Source: an uncultured Acetatifactor sp. (lineage in GTDB: Bacteria > Bacillota > Clostridia > Lachnospirales > Lachnospiraceae). From it: a DNA stretch of 30,983 nucleotides. The position numbers and the translations under genes are program-made. The notes below the pieces were generated by a model. The model worked only from the letters and a program-made list of their open reading frames with translations, searched no databases and was not told where the DNA came from. The stretch spans positions 1 through 30,983 of the forward strand of contig CAJUIA010000043.1 in assembly GCA_910586485.1 (NCBI GenBank). The letters are read 5' to 3'. Below, piece by piece: positions 1 through 5,663 of the stretch. The first letter of the stretch is position 1, and each line of letters opens with the position of its first letter.

Positions 1-118
1 GCACCGGTTTATAGTAACCAACTTATAAAATTTGAGCTTTTAACTCAATCAATAAGGCAACCATGTTGCCAAAATATTTGCATGGAAGACTCTCAGCCCA
101 TGTTTTCCATACAGCTTC

Positions 119-148
119 ACTATATCATGAAATCTCCATGAAAGTCAA
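119..148 (-). promoter_or_regulatory. Candidate sigma-A promoter facing left, out of the window
   Basis: On the minus strand TTGACT (148-143) is followed after 18 bp by TATAGT (124-119), with a TG extended -10 dinucleotide just upstream of the -10. It points left, so a minus-strand gene probably starts beyond base 1. Two small dyads lie downstream of it (GGCAAC/GTTGCC at 56-70 and TTGAG/CTCAA at 32-48), possibly in the leader of that gene. Nothing else that looks coding is seen in 1-199. Confidence 0.45.
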
Positions 149-199
149 TTAAAAAATCGCAATTCGGCCTTCCCATATATAAAATGTATAAAAAAGCAA

Positions 200-232
200 G
201 AATACAACATACTTAAAACAAATGTTGCATTC
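200..232 (+). repeat. Left inverted repeat (IRL) of the putative invertible segment
   Basis: This 33-bp sequence matches the reverse complement of 1185-1217 at 29 of 33 positions; the four differences are at repeat positions 5, 11, 12 and 13. The repeat is itself an imperfect dyad: GAATACAACA and TGTTGCATTC arms around a 13-bp centre. Inverted arms around a short core are the usual form of a tyrosine recombinase crossover site. Similarity stops abruptly outside and fades just inside. Confidence 0.85.
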
Positions 233-247
233 CTGCCTACATTATTT

Positions 248-274
248 ATTTCGGCCAGTCTGCAAAATACTTTA
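248..274 (-). promoter_or_regulatory. Sigma-28/sigma-D flagellar promoter, inside the invertible segment, facing left
   Basis: On the minus strand TAAAGTAT (274-267) and GCCGAAAT (255-248) match the sigma-28 consensus TAAAGTTT and GCCGATAA/GCCGATAT, with exactly 15 bp between the TAAA and the GCCG box. The expected start point is near 241, followed by the left inverted repeat. No flagellar gene lies in that direction within the window. After inversion the same promoter would map to about 1143-1169 on the plus strand, roughly 120-130 bp before the csrA start codon. Confidence 0.75.
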
Positions 275-286
275 GACCCTTTTGCA
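261..286. repeat. Dyad symmetry overlapping the flagellar promoter
   Basis: TGCAAAA (261-267) and TTTTGCA (280-286) form a perfect 7-bp dyad with 12 bp between the arms. It covers the -35 box and part of the spacer of the sigma-28-type promoter. A similar dyad (GGCAAAA/TTTTGCC) lies near the other end of the segment at 1120-1144. It could be a protein-binding site, such as a recombinase accessory site or repressor operator; that is inference. Confidence 0.4.
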
Positions 287-390
287 AAATTTTTTCATTT
301 CCTTTCCGCGCAAGACAAAGACCTCACAGCAGGCTGACGGGAATCACCGCTTCTTTTATCGCAGACTGTCAATCATTTCAACCGATGAAT

Positions 391-975
391 CTATAATGAT
401 ATGTTCAAAAATACCCTGTCTCTGTCATCCTGATCAATTCCGAGATAATGCTTCGTGACCCGGTAAGAAGAATGGTTGTATATATCCATAAGCAGCGCCG
501 GCTGCGTGCCCTGACGCCATGCGTGATAGCCAAAGGTCTTACGCAGGGAATGACAACTGACATGCTGTTCCAGGCCGCTCTGACAGGCAGCCTCCTTGAC
601 AATGCGGAATGCCTGGCTGCGGCCAATGGGGCAGTTTTGCCCTTTTCTGCTGCAAAACAGATAATCCTCCGCAGAGGGAGTCGTTTGATAAGAGTCATAA
701 TAGCTCTGCAAAGTCTCCACAAGAGTCTGATTCAGGACAATCTGATTTCTCTTTCCGGTCTTATGCTCCACCACAGAAATATGGGAGAAGTATTCCTTTT
801 TGATAAAATCATAAACATTTCCCCATTTCAACTGCAAAATATCCGAAATGCGCAGGGCAGTATTCAGGCCTAAAATACACAAAGCATAGTTTCTGGGGCT
901 TGGCTTGTCAGTCAGGTAATATTCTTTAAAAACATGAAGCTTTTCCGGATCTCTGATTGGCTGTGTTGTACTCAT
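391..975 (-). CDS. Small tyrosine recombinase (FimB/FimE-sized), likely invertase of the flanking switch
   Basis: Catalytic domain of a phage-integrase-family tyrosine recombinase, about 194 residues. All catalytic residues are visible: Arg42 (TALRISD), Lys72 (EHKTGK), His142 and Arg145 (CHSLRKTFG), His168 (YNHSS) and Tyr177 (KHYLG). It has no N-terminal core-binding domain and so has the size and layout of FimB/FimE-type promoter invertases. I chose the ATG at 975, which has GAGGAAG just upstream; an in-frame ATG at 1098 would add 41 lysine- and arginine-rich residues unlike the family. The gene lies wholly inside the 33-bp inverted repeats, and those are its likely substrate. On inversion it would be read rightward, toward csrA. 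A weak sigma-28-like sequence (TAAA, 17 bp, GCCGATGT, minus strand 1203-1175) precedes it, but the spacing is long. Confidence 0.88.
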   Translation of the reverse strand: MSTTQPIRDPEKLHVFKEYYLTDKPSPRNYALCILGLNTALRISDILQLKWGNVYDFIKKEYFSHISVVEHKTGKRNQIVLNQTLVETLQSYYDSYQTTPSAEDYLFCSRKGQNCPIGRSQAFRIVKEAACQSGLEQHVSCHSLRKTFGYHAWRQGTQPALLMDIYNHSSYRVTKHYLGIDQDDRDRVFLNISL

Positions 976-1119
976 TTTCTTCCTCTTTTCTACACGGCTT
1001 TTGTTACACAGGGCATGGCAGTCTAAGGTTTGCGGATGCCGCACAGACACAAACCCCGCATCTTGAATGCTTTTCATTTTCTTCCTTTTTTCCTTCATAC
1101 GTCAATACTCCGCTTTTAT

Positions 1120-1144
1120 GGCAAAACTGCTGATCGCTTTTGCC
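1120..1144. repeat. Dyad symmetry near the right end of the invertible segment
   Basis: GGCAAAA (1120-1126) and TTTTGCC (1138-1144) form a perfect 7-bp dyad around 11 bp, 41 bp inside the right inverted repeat. It resembles the dyad 29 bp inside the left repeat (261-286). It lies upstream of the recombinase gene and might take part in recombinase control or in assembling the synaptic complex. Confidence 0.35.
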
Positions 1145-1184
1145 CTATGACCTATGTGCACACGCCCTTTATAAACATCGGCGT

Positions 1185-1217
1185 GAATGCAACATTTGTT
1201 TTAAAAGTGTTGCATTC
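1185..1217 (-). repeat. Right inverted repeat (IRR) of the putative invertible segment
   Basis: Inverted partner of 200-232, identical at 29 of 33 positions. This copy is itself a perfect 9-bp dyad, GAATGCAAC and GTTGCATTC. It ends 81 bp before the csrA start codon. Confidence 0.85.
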
Positions 1218-1271
1218 GTATAACAAGGCAGGGAAGCCAAGAAACGGGCATTCTCCCTACCGATTTGAACC

Positions 1272-1293
1272 GCAGTTAAACTGCACAGGGAGG
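1272..1293 (+). promoter_or_regulatory. csrA leader: short palindrome and GGA-containing Shine-Dalgarno
   Basis: GCAGTT-A-AACTGC (1272-1284) is a perfect palindrome directly before the ribosome site AGGGAGG (1287-1293). AGGGA fits the CsrA-binding consensus ANGGA, so CsrA may repress its own translation. That is inference from the motif and its position. Confidence 0.4.
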
Positions 1294-1298
1294 CTACC

Positions 1299-1595
1299 AT
1301 GTTAAGACTGACAGTAAGTACGGAAGAATACTTAATGCTTGGGGACGATATTAAACTGATATTCTTGGGCGGAACAGGAAAGCATCTACGGATTATGATC
1401 GACGCTCCCAAAGAAGTGGACATCGTACGCAGCAGTGTCATCGAAAAGAAGTTTACGGATCCGGAAATCCGGGCGACACTTCCAAGATATTATGCGGAGG
1501 CGGAGCATCCTGAAAAATATAAAAAGAAAAACATTGTCATCACAGGGGATGGCATTCCGAAAAATCCCCGGAACAGACAGATGAAATCCCTGTAA
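1299..1595 (+). CDS. csrA: Carbon storage regulator CsrA, divergent with C-terminal extension
   Basis: Post-transcriptional RNA-binding regulator that binds GGA motifs in mRNA leaders; in Firmicutes it represses flagellin translation and is antagonised by FliW. The first ~55 residues show the CsrA pattern: MLRLTVSTEEYLMLGDDIKL at the start, then RIMIDAPKEVDIVR, whose last Arg matches the RNA-contacting Arg44 of the family. At 98 residues it is longer than usual (60-75), with a basic C-terminal tail. The start follows AGGGAGG with a 5-base gap. It lies 275 bp upstream of flagellin in the same direction and is the first gene that the flagellar promoter would reach after inversion of the upstream segment. 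No fliW was seen in this window. Confidence 0.88.
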   Translation: MLRLTVSTEEYLMLGDDIKLIFLGGTGKHLRIMIDAPKEVDIVRSSVIEKKFTDPEIRATLPRYYAEAEHPEKYKKKNIVITGDGIPKNPRNRQMKSL

Positions 1596-1645
1596 GCAGA
1601 CCACCTGCCCTTTTTACGAAGGATTTCAGTATCCGCCCGCCTGCA

Positions 1646-1673
1646 GAAACCATCACAGGCCCAAAACCGATAA
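1646..1673 (+). promoter_or_regulatory. Weak candidate second sigma-28 promoter before flagellin
   Basis: GAAA (1646-1649), 16 bp, then ACCGATAA (1666-1673) resembles TAAA-N15-GCCGATAA at 3/4 and 7/8 positions. If active, flagellin would have some transcription independent of the upstream switch. Spacing and the -35 box are poorer than at 248-274. Confidence 0.35.
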
Positions 1674-1866
1674 TGACCGGATGCGGAAGCATCCAAGCCT
1701 GGGCCCGGCAGAGGGCTTTCCTGTCCGGTTATTATAGATGGATGAAAACATCCGCAACTATTAACGGCTGTCAACAATGCAGATTCCGCTCGCAGCAGGG
1801 CAGAGCTGACGGGGCAGCACAACTCCGGCACGAACGGATTCGTGCCAGGTAAAACCATGGAGGTAA
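1670..1866 (+). promoter_or_regulatory. Structured flagellin leader with CsrA-type GGA hairpins
   Basis: A 12-bp stem with one G-U pair (1670-1681 with 1724-1735) can enclose smaller hairpins. GGATGC-GGAA-GCATCC (1679-1694) has GGA in its loop but competes with the outer stem. GGATG-AAAA-CATCC spans 1740-1753. An 8-bp stem (1827-1834 with 1839-1846) presents CGGA in its loop within ACGGA. The ribosome site ATGGAGG (1857-1863) also contains ANGGA. A GGA-loop hairpin upstream plus a GGA in the Shine-Dalgarno is the arrangement known for CsrA at B. subtilis hag. Confidence 0.6.
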
Positions 1867-1870
1867 AATT

Positions 1871-3379
1871 ATGGTAGTACAACACAACTTAACAGCAATG
1901 AATTCCAACAGAATGTTGGGCATCACCAGCAAGTCACAGGCAAAGTCCACGGAGAAGCTTTCTTCCGGTTACAAGATCAACCGCGCGGCTGACGACGCAG
2001 CAGGTCTGGCAATTTCCGAAAAAATGAGAAAGCAGATCAGAGGCCTGACGCAGGCTTCCGCCAATGCACAGGACGGCATCAGCGCAGTACAGACCGCCGA
2101 GGGCGCTCTGACAGAAGTACACGACATGCTTCAGAGAATGAACGAGCTGGCAGTAAAGGCAGCTAACGGAACGAACTCCATATCCGACCGGGCTTCCATT
2201 CAGGCAGAGGTTGAACAATTAAGTACAGAAATTGATCGCGTGTCCGAAACCACAAAATTCAACGAAACCTACCTTTTAAAGGGCGATCAGAGTGCTTCCG
2301 CAGTAAAAGGCTTCCGTTATAGTTATGCAGGAGTTGCTACACCGAAAAAGGGTGAAATTACCATGAATAATGGTAAAGCCGATGGCGCTACCAGCATTCA
2401 GTCTGAAGTTGAACTGAACAATTCCAAGGGTGCCAGTGCAGAAGATCTGAATACTCTGGCAAAAGCACTTCGGGATCAGGGTATCTCCATTACGGCCACC
2501 AGCGAGTGGATCGGCGATGCAGATAACGGAAAATGCGTTGATTCCTATTCTGTAGCGTTAAATGGCGACGCGGGAAAGAAGTATACCGTGGTCGGCACGG
2601 ACACGGAGGGTGAGTTCAAGGTTCAGGATGCTGCAGGGCACGAGATGGCTACTATCACCGTAAGCGGCTACAGCAAAAAAGGCACTGCGGAAAAACCCGG
2701 CGATTTGTATACGGATACCATCAACATGACAGCCAGCTATGTTACGGCCACTACTCTTGATGGGGATCGCGCTCAATATTATGATGCGGACGGTAACGCT
2801 ATCTCCGAAAACAGTCTTGCGGACTACATGGGCGTGCCTGACGGGTCAGCTGCAACGCTTACGGCTTATCAGAAGGCAAATACCAAGCTGTACGATGCTG
2901 TCGGAAATGCCATCACAGACTTTAATACCGCCAAAACCGATGAAATCAGCGTGACGCAGGATCAGACCGCAACCTTAAGGCTAAGCCTGCACGTAGGTGC
3001 AGACGCTACCAAGAACAATCAGATTACTATCAATCTTGATGCTATGAGTGCAAAGGGTCTGGGCGTCAATGGCCTGAAGGTGGATGGCTCTGACGACACC
3101 AACGCCCTTGGCGCCATTGAGACCATCAAGGCTGCCATCGCCAAGGTTTCCGCTCAGAGAAGCGATCTGGGTGCAATTCAGAACCGTCTGGAGCATACCA
3201 TCAACAATCTCGACAACGTTGTGGAGAACACCACCTCTGCTGAGTCCGCAATCCGCGATACCGATATGGCTACCGAGATGGTAAAGTACTCCAACCAGAA
3301 TATCCTTGCACAGGCCGGTCAGTCCATGCTGGCACAGGCAAACCAGTCCAACCAGGGCGTATTGTCTCTGCTTGGCTAA
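1871..3379 (+). CDS. fliC: Flagellin (flagellar filament protein)
   Basis: Structural subunit of the flagellar filament, 502 residues, exported by the flagellar type III apparatus (no signal peptide). The conserved N-terminal D0/D1 region spans about residues 1-140 (start MVVQHNLTAMNSNRMLG; LSSGYKINRAADDAAGLAIS). The C-terminal D1/D0 region spans about 415-502 and ends in QSNQGVLSLLG. Between them is a long variable surface region (about 140-415). The TLR5-contact segment LQRMNELAVKAANGT is conserved, so the protein should be immunostimulatory like other Lachnospiraceae flagellins. The ATG follows GGAGG by 7 bases. Translation is probably controlled by CsrA through the structured leader, and transcription by the upstream invertible promoter. 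The symbol hag is used in Bacillus for the same protein. Confidence 0.97.
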   Translation: MVVQHNLTAMNSNRMLGITSKSQAKSTEKLSSGYKINRAADDAAGLAISEKMRKQIRGLTQASANAQDGISAVQTAEGALTEVHDMLQRMNELAVKAANGTNSISDRASIQAEVEQLSTEIDRVSETTKFNETYLLKGDQSASAVKGFRYSYAGVATPKKGEITMNNGKADGATSIQSEVELNNSKGASAEDLNTLAKALRDQGISITATSEWIGDADNGKCVDSYSVALNGDAGKKYTVVGTDTEGEFKVQDAAGHEMATITVSGYSKKGTAEKPGDLYTDTINMTASYVTATTLDGDRAQYYDADGNAISENSLADYMGVPDGSAATLTAYQKANTKLYDAVGNAITDFNTAKTDEISVTQDQTATLRLSLHVGADATKNNQITINLDAMSAKGLGVNGLKVDGSDDTNALGAIETIKAAIAKVSAQRSDLGAIQNRLEHTINNLDNVVENTTSAESAIRDTDMATEMVKYSNQNILAQAGQSMLAQANQSNQGVLSLLG

Positions 3380-3416
3380 TCCATTCATGTTAAGTAACAG
3401 TAGGAGGAAAAGGAAC

Positions 3417-3971
3417 ATGACGCAGGAAAAACAAGGGAGCGGCAAAATGACAAAGGCATCGCTGATTGCAGTCATTCTCATTCTGCTGGCGGCGATTATT
3501 ACCCTGTTAATCCTCATTTTATTAAAAAGGGATTCCGGGCAGTCCCAGCCTCCTGCCGCTCCTGCGGCAAACGGCGGCATACTCACCTATGACAGCACCG
3601 TGGTACTGGATGATCCGGAAACCTTGCAAAAGCTGGTAGACGAGATGGTGCGCAAGGCGGAGGAAGGCACTATGACGCTGGAAATGCAGGTGGACGCCGT
3701 CAGCGGCGACGGAATTACATTTTCCTGCTATCTGGCCAATGCCCTGGAGAACAACTACGACATGTTCCTGACCCTCTATCTGGATGAGACACAGGAGGAA
3801 ATCTATCGGACCGGCCTGATTCCTCTGGGAGGAAGAATCGAAACCTTCTCTTTGGAAAAAGCGCTGGAAAAGGGCAGCCATTCCTGCACCCTGGTATTTA
3901 ACCAGGTGGAAGAAGACCTGCAGACCATCCATGCTCAGGTCAACGTAGGACTCAACCTGATCGTCAACTAA
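3417..3971 (+). CDS. Membrane-anchored extracytoplasmic protein, unknown function
   Basis: A 184-residue protein: short cytoplasmic N-terminus, one long transmembrane helix (about residues 13-37, very Leu/Ile rich), a Pro/Ala linker (QPPAAPAA), then a ~130-residue domain that looks all-beta in its second half. I chose the ATG at 3417, which has AGGAGG upstream; the reading frame continues into flagellin but that part is not a credible gene. It starts 37 bp after the flagellin stop with no terminator between, so it is probably co-transcribed. I do not recognise a family. Its position suggests a role at the cell surface, conceivably tied to motility or to the two secreted proteins that follow. 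Confidence 0.8.
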   Translation: MTQEKQGSGKMTKASLIAVILILLAAIITLLILILLKRDSGQSQPPAAPAANGGILTYDSTVVLDDPETLQKLVDEMVRKAEEGTMTLEMQVDAVSGDGITFSCYLANALENNYDMFLTLYLDETQEEIYRTGLIPLGGRIETFSLEKALEKGSHSCTLVFNQVEEDLQTIHAQVNVGLNLIVN

Positions 3972-3980
3972 ACCATGTGT

Positions 3981-3999
3981 TTTAAAAACGGATTTTAAA
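3981..3999 (+). promoter_or_regulatory. AU-rich hairpin with ACGGA loop in the next gene's leader
   Basis: TTTAAAA (3981-3987) and TTTTAAA (3993-3999) pair perfectly around the 5-base loop ACGGA, a CsrA-type motif. The ribosome site of the following gene (AAGGAG) also holds AAGGA. The stem has no G-C pairs, so it would be weak. Confidence 0.25.
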
Positions 4000-4046
4000 T
4001 ATGTTCTAAGACAAAATAAAGTTAAAATATAAAAGGAGAATTTACA

Positions 4047-4715
4047 ATGAAAAAGAAATTACTGGCACTGGCACTGGCCGGCGTAATGACCTTTGGCGCA
4101 TCTCTTACTGCTTTTGCAGCAGACGCTACGGTAGATAATAATACAACCTCTGAAGCAGAGATCACCGGTACCGGCTCCATGAATCTGCCCACCATCAAGG
4201 TAACCGTACCTACCAGCTTTGACGTGGTACTGAATCCCTTCCAAATCGCTTATACAGTGGACGATGTAGTTTACAAGACCCAAATCGTTACGGTTCCTCA
4301 GCTGATTACCAATGAAAGCGATGTGGCCGTGGCTGTCAACGTCAGCGAATTTAAAGCTACTCCTGAGGGCGATGCAAAGCTTGCCGCAAAATCCGTAGGA
4401 AAGCTTACCGATAAGTCCGTTTATCTGTACTTGGAGATCGTAAACTCAGCCTCTGACGATGCTGGCGCAGCCAAGTTTACGGGAATCGGCCTGGTTCCCA
4501 CAACGGACGGAGATGGAGCTAAGAAGGACGCCGTTATCACTTTAGCGGCAAAGTCCGACACGGTGCCTAAGACCTATGCAGCTTTCAAGCTGGGCGGCGA
4601 TATGGTGGTAAATCCGGTTAACGCAGATGGCGCTGCTGATCCCTGGGTAGCGGCAGACAAGATCGGCGTAAGCTTTAAGCTGACCTTTACTCCGCAGATG
4701 GCATCCGGCAAGTAA
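4047..4715 (+). CDS. Secreted surface protein, uncharacterised beta-rich family
   Basis: A 222-residue exported protein with a clear signal peptide (MKKKLLALALAGVM...AFA; cleavage expected after residue 24). The mature part is Thr/Val/Ala rich, predicted beta-strand, with no transmembrane or sortase motif. An early segment, VTVPTSFDVVLNPF, is matched by VSAPSCLDFIMDPY in the next gene, and both continue with a strand pair containing an N-x-[SG]-D-V-x-V core, so the two appear to be paralogues. From memory, proteins with a (V/I)xVPTxxxFxxDP pattern are frequent among secreted Lachnospiraceae proteins of unknown function. It may be co-transcribed with flagellin; an AT-rich 75-bp gap separates it from the gene before. 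AAGGAG precedes the ATG. Confidence 0.8.
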   Translation: MKKKLLALALAGVMTFGASLTAFAADATVDNNTTSEAEITGTGSMNLPTIKVTVPTSFDVVLNPFQIAYTVDDVVYKTQIVTVPQLITNESDVAVAVNVSEFKATPEGDAKLAAKSVGKLTDKSVYLYLEIVNSASDDAGAAKFTGIGLVPTTDGDGAKKDAVITLAAKSDTVPKTYAAFKLGGDMVVNPVNADGAADPWVAADKIGVSFKLTFTPQMASGK

Positions 4716-4763
4716 GGCTTTAACGACAGACTTCATAAGGATTTTAGAATTCTTCGGAAAATC

Positions 4764-4796
4764 TTCGGCCATGTCGGCTACGTCGGCATGGCCGAA
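4764..4796. other. GC-rich hairpin between the two paralogous surface genes
   Basis: TTCGGCCATG (4764-4773) and CATGGCCGAA (4787-4796) pair perfectly over 10 bp around a 13-base loop that repeats GTCGGC. No T-run follows on the plus strand, so a simple terminator is unlikely there. It may instead be an mRNA processing or stability element that sets the ratio of the two flanking products. Confidence 0.5.
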
Positions 4797-4816
4797 AACG
4801 TGAAAGGAATATTTAT

Positions 4817-5413
4817 ATGAAAAAAAGCCTGCAGACAGCAGCACTTCTCATCTCTATATTATTTTTGGCAGGAGGAATGGTCCGCGCCGAGGAAGACGGT
4901 CTCCCGGCAGACATATCCGAAAATATTATATCCTCGGACAGCAACGCAGCCCCGGACTGTCAGACCGTTGGCAGTGTATCCGGCAATGATTCTGATATGG
5001 CCGCATCACCCATTATTTCCGTATCGGCGCCGAGCTGCCTGGATTTTATCATGGATCCCTATGAGCTTGCCGGACAGGGAAGCATCTGGTCCCAGGAATA
5101 TAGCTTTGTTAATACAGGAGACGTTCCTGTGAAAATTTTCTTGAATAAACTGCACTGTACGGCGGCAGATGATGTTATCATTACGGAAAATGAAGAAGCA
5201 GTCACAAAAGACGGTAAAACCGCCGCCCTGTGGCTTGATTTGAATGATGGCAGTATCCTCCGGATTACGGAAAAGAATTCTGCCTGTGAATTTATGCTGT
5301 CACCCGGAGAAGCGCTGATATTTCGGATAAGAGGGAAAATAAGCATCTGCGATCAGTGGGAAAATGGCGATCTTGGCCTGTCCGTGCTGTACCACCTGGA
5401 AGCAGCCGAATAG
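4817..5413 (+). CDS. Secreted surface protein, paralogue of the preceding gene
   Basis: A 198-residue exported protein with a signal peptide (MKKSLQTAALLISILFLAGG; cleavage about residue 24, VRA|EE). A Ser/Asp-rich spacer follows, then a domain starting at SVSAPSCLDFIMDPYELAG that parallels the neighbour's VTVPTSFDVVLNPF segment, and then VNTGDVPVKIFLN. The domain looks like a beta sandwich. AAGGAA precedes the ATG by 8 bases. There is no anchor, so it is either secreted or held by a partner such as the membrane-anchored product at 3417-3971. Function unknown. It ends 20 bp before a convergent operon, with no obvious terminator. Confidence 0.78.
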   Translation: MKKSLQTAALLISILFLAGGMVRAEEDGLPADISENIISSDSNAAPDCQTVGSVSGNDSDMAASPIISVSAPSCLDFIMDPYELAGQGSIWSQEYSFVNTGDVPVKIFLNKLHCTAADDVIITENEEAVTKDGKTAALWLDLNDGSILRITEKNSACEFMLSPGEALIFRIRGKISICDQWENGDLGLSVLYHLEAAE

Positions 5414-5432
5414 GAAGAACAGTCCCGCCCCT

Positions 5433-5663
5433 TTACAGTTCACCTATCGGCACTTGTTTTTCTTTATATTCCATTTCTATTTCTTCTGCAAGATACGCAT
5501 CACTCATACAGTGCATATCCGAAACACCATCCCGCATCAGCTGATAGACCTCGGAGCGGTAAAAAAAATCCAGCGCTGCGTTCAGCGAAATACTCTGCTG
5601 TCTGGCAAAACACTCGATAACCCGGCTGTATTTTTTCTGCAGTAAAATCGAATTTGCGTTCAT
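5433..5663 (-). CDS. DUF3791 family protein
   Basis: A 76-residue protein with the DUF3791 pattern (helical; Q-x-x-S-x-x-A-x-x-F in the middle and a D-G-V-S-D-M-H region near the end). These small proteins are commonly found beside DUF3990 proteins; their biochemical role is not established. The start ATG overlaps the stop of the DUF3990 gene by 4 bases, so the two are translationally coupled. It is the last gene of a four-gene leftward operon. A role as antitoxin or immunity partner of the DUF3990 product is inference. Confidence 0.78.
   Translation of the reverse strand: MNANSILLQKKYSRVIECFARQQSISLNAALDFFYRSEVYQLMRDGVSDMHCMSDAYLAEEIEMEYKEKQVPIGEL

Larger units (their letters stand above)
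200..1217. other. Putative invertible DNA segment (flagellar phase switch)
   Basis: A 1,018-bp segment bounded by 33-bp inverted repeats encodes a FimB/FimE-sized tyrosine recombinase and carries a flagellar-type promoter just inside its left end. Seen: the repeats, the recombinase, the promoter and its direction. Known: FimB/FimE-type and RecV-type tyrosine recombinases invert promoter segments bounded by short inverted repeats. Inferred: the segment inverts, moving the promoter from positions 274-248 (facing left) to about 1143-1169 (facing csrA). The orientation printed here would be OFF for csrA-flagellin. Confidence 0.75.

Noticed and set aside
248..400. Short minus-strand frame ending ...LKYFADWPK between the recombinase and the left repeat
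   Set aside because: Only about 24 codons after an in-frame stop, no suitable start with a ribosome site, and it coincides with the promoter.
1196..1224. TTGTTT-17-TATAAC straddling the right inverted repeat, a possible constitutive sigma-A promoter for csrA
   Set aside because: The -35 box matches only 3 of 6 positions and would be kept in both orientations. It is too weak to call, but it remains a caveat on a fully OFF state.
1030..1305. Plus-strand 91-codon frame across the right inverted repeat and csrA leader
   Set aside because: It overlaps the repeat, the csrA ribosome site and the recombinase region, has no ribosome site of its own and no family resemblance; the frame is incidental.
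3306..3416. Upstream in-frame extension of the membrane protein into the flagellin gene
   Set aside because: It overlaps the conserved flagellin C-terminus in another frame; the ATG at 3417 has a strong ribosome site.
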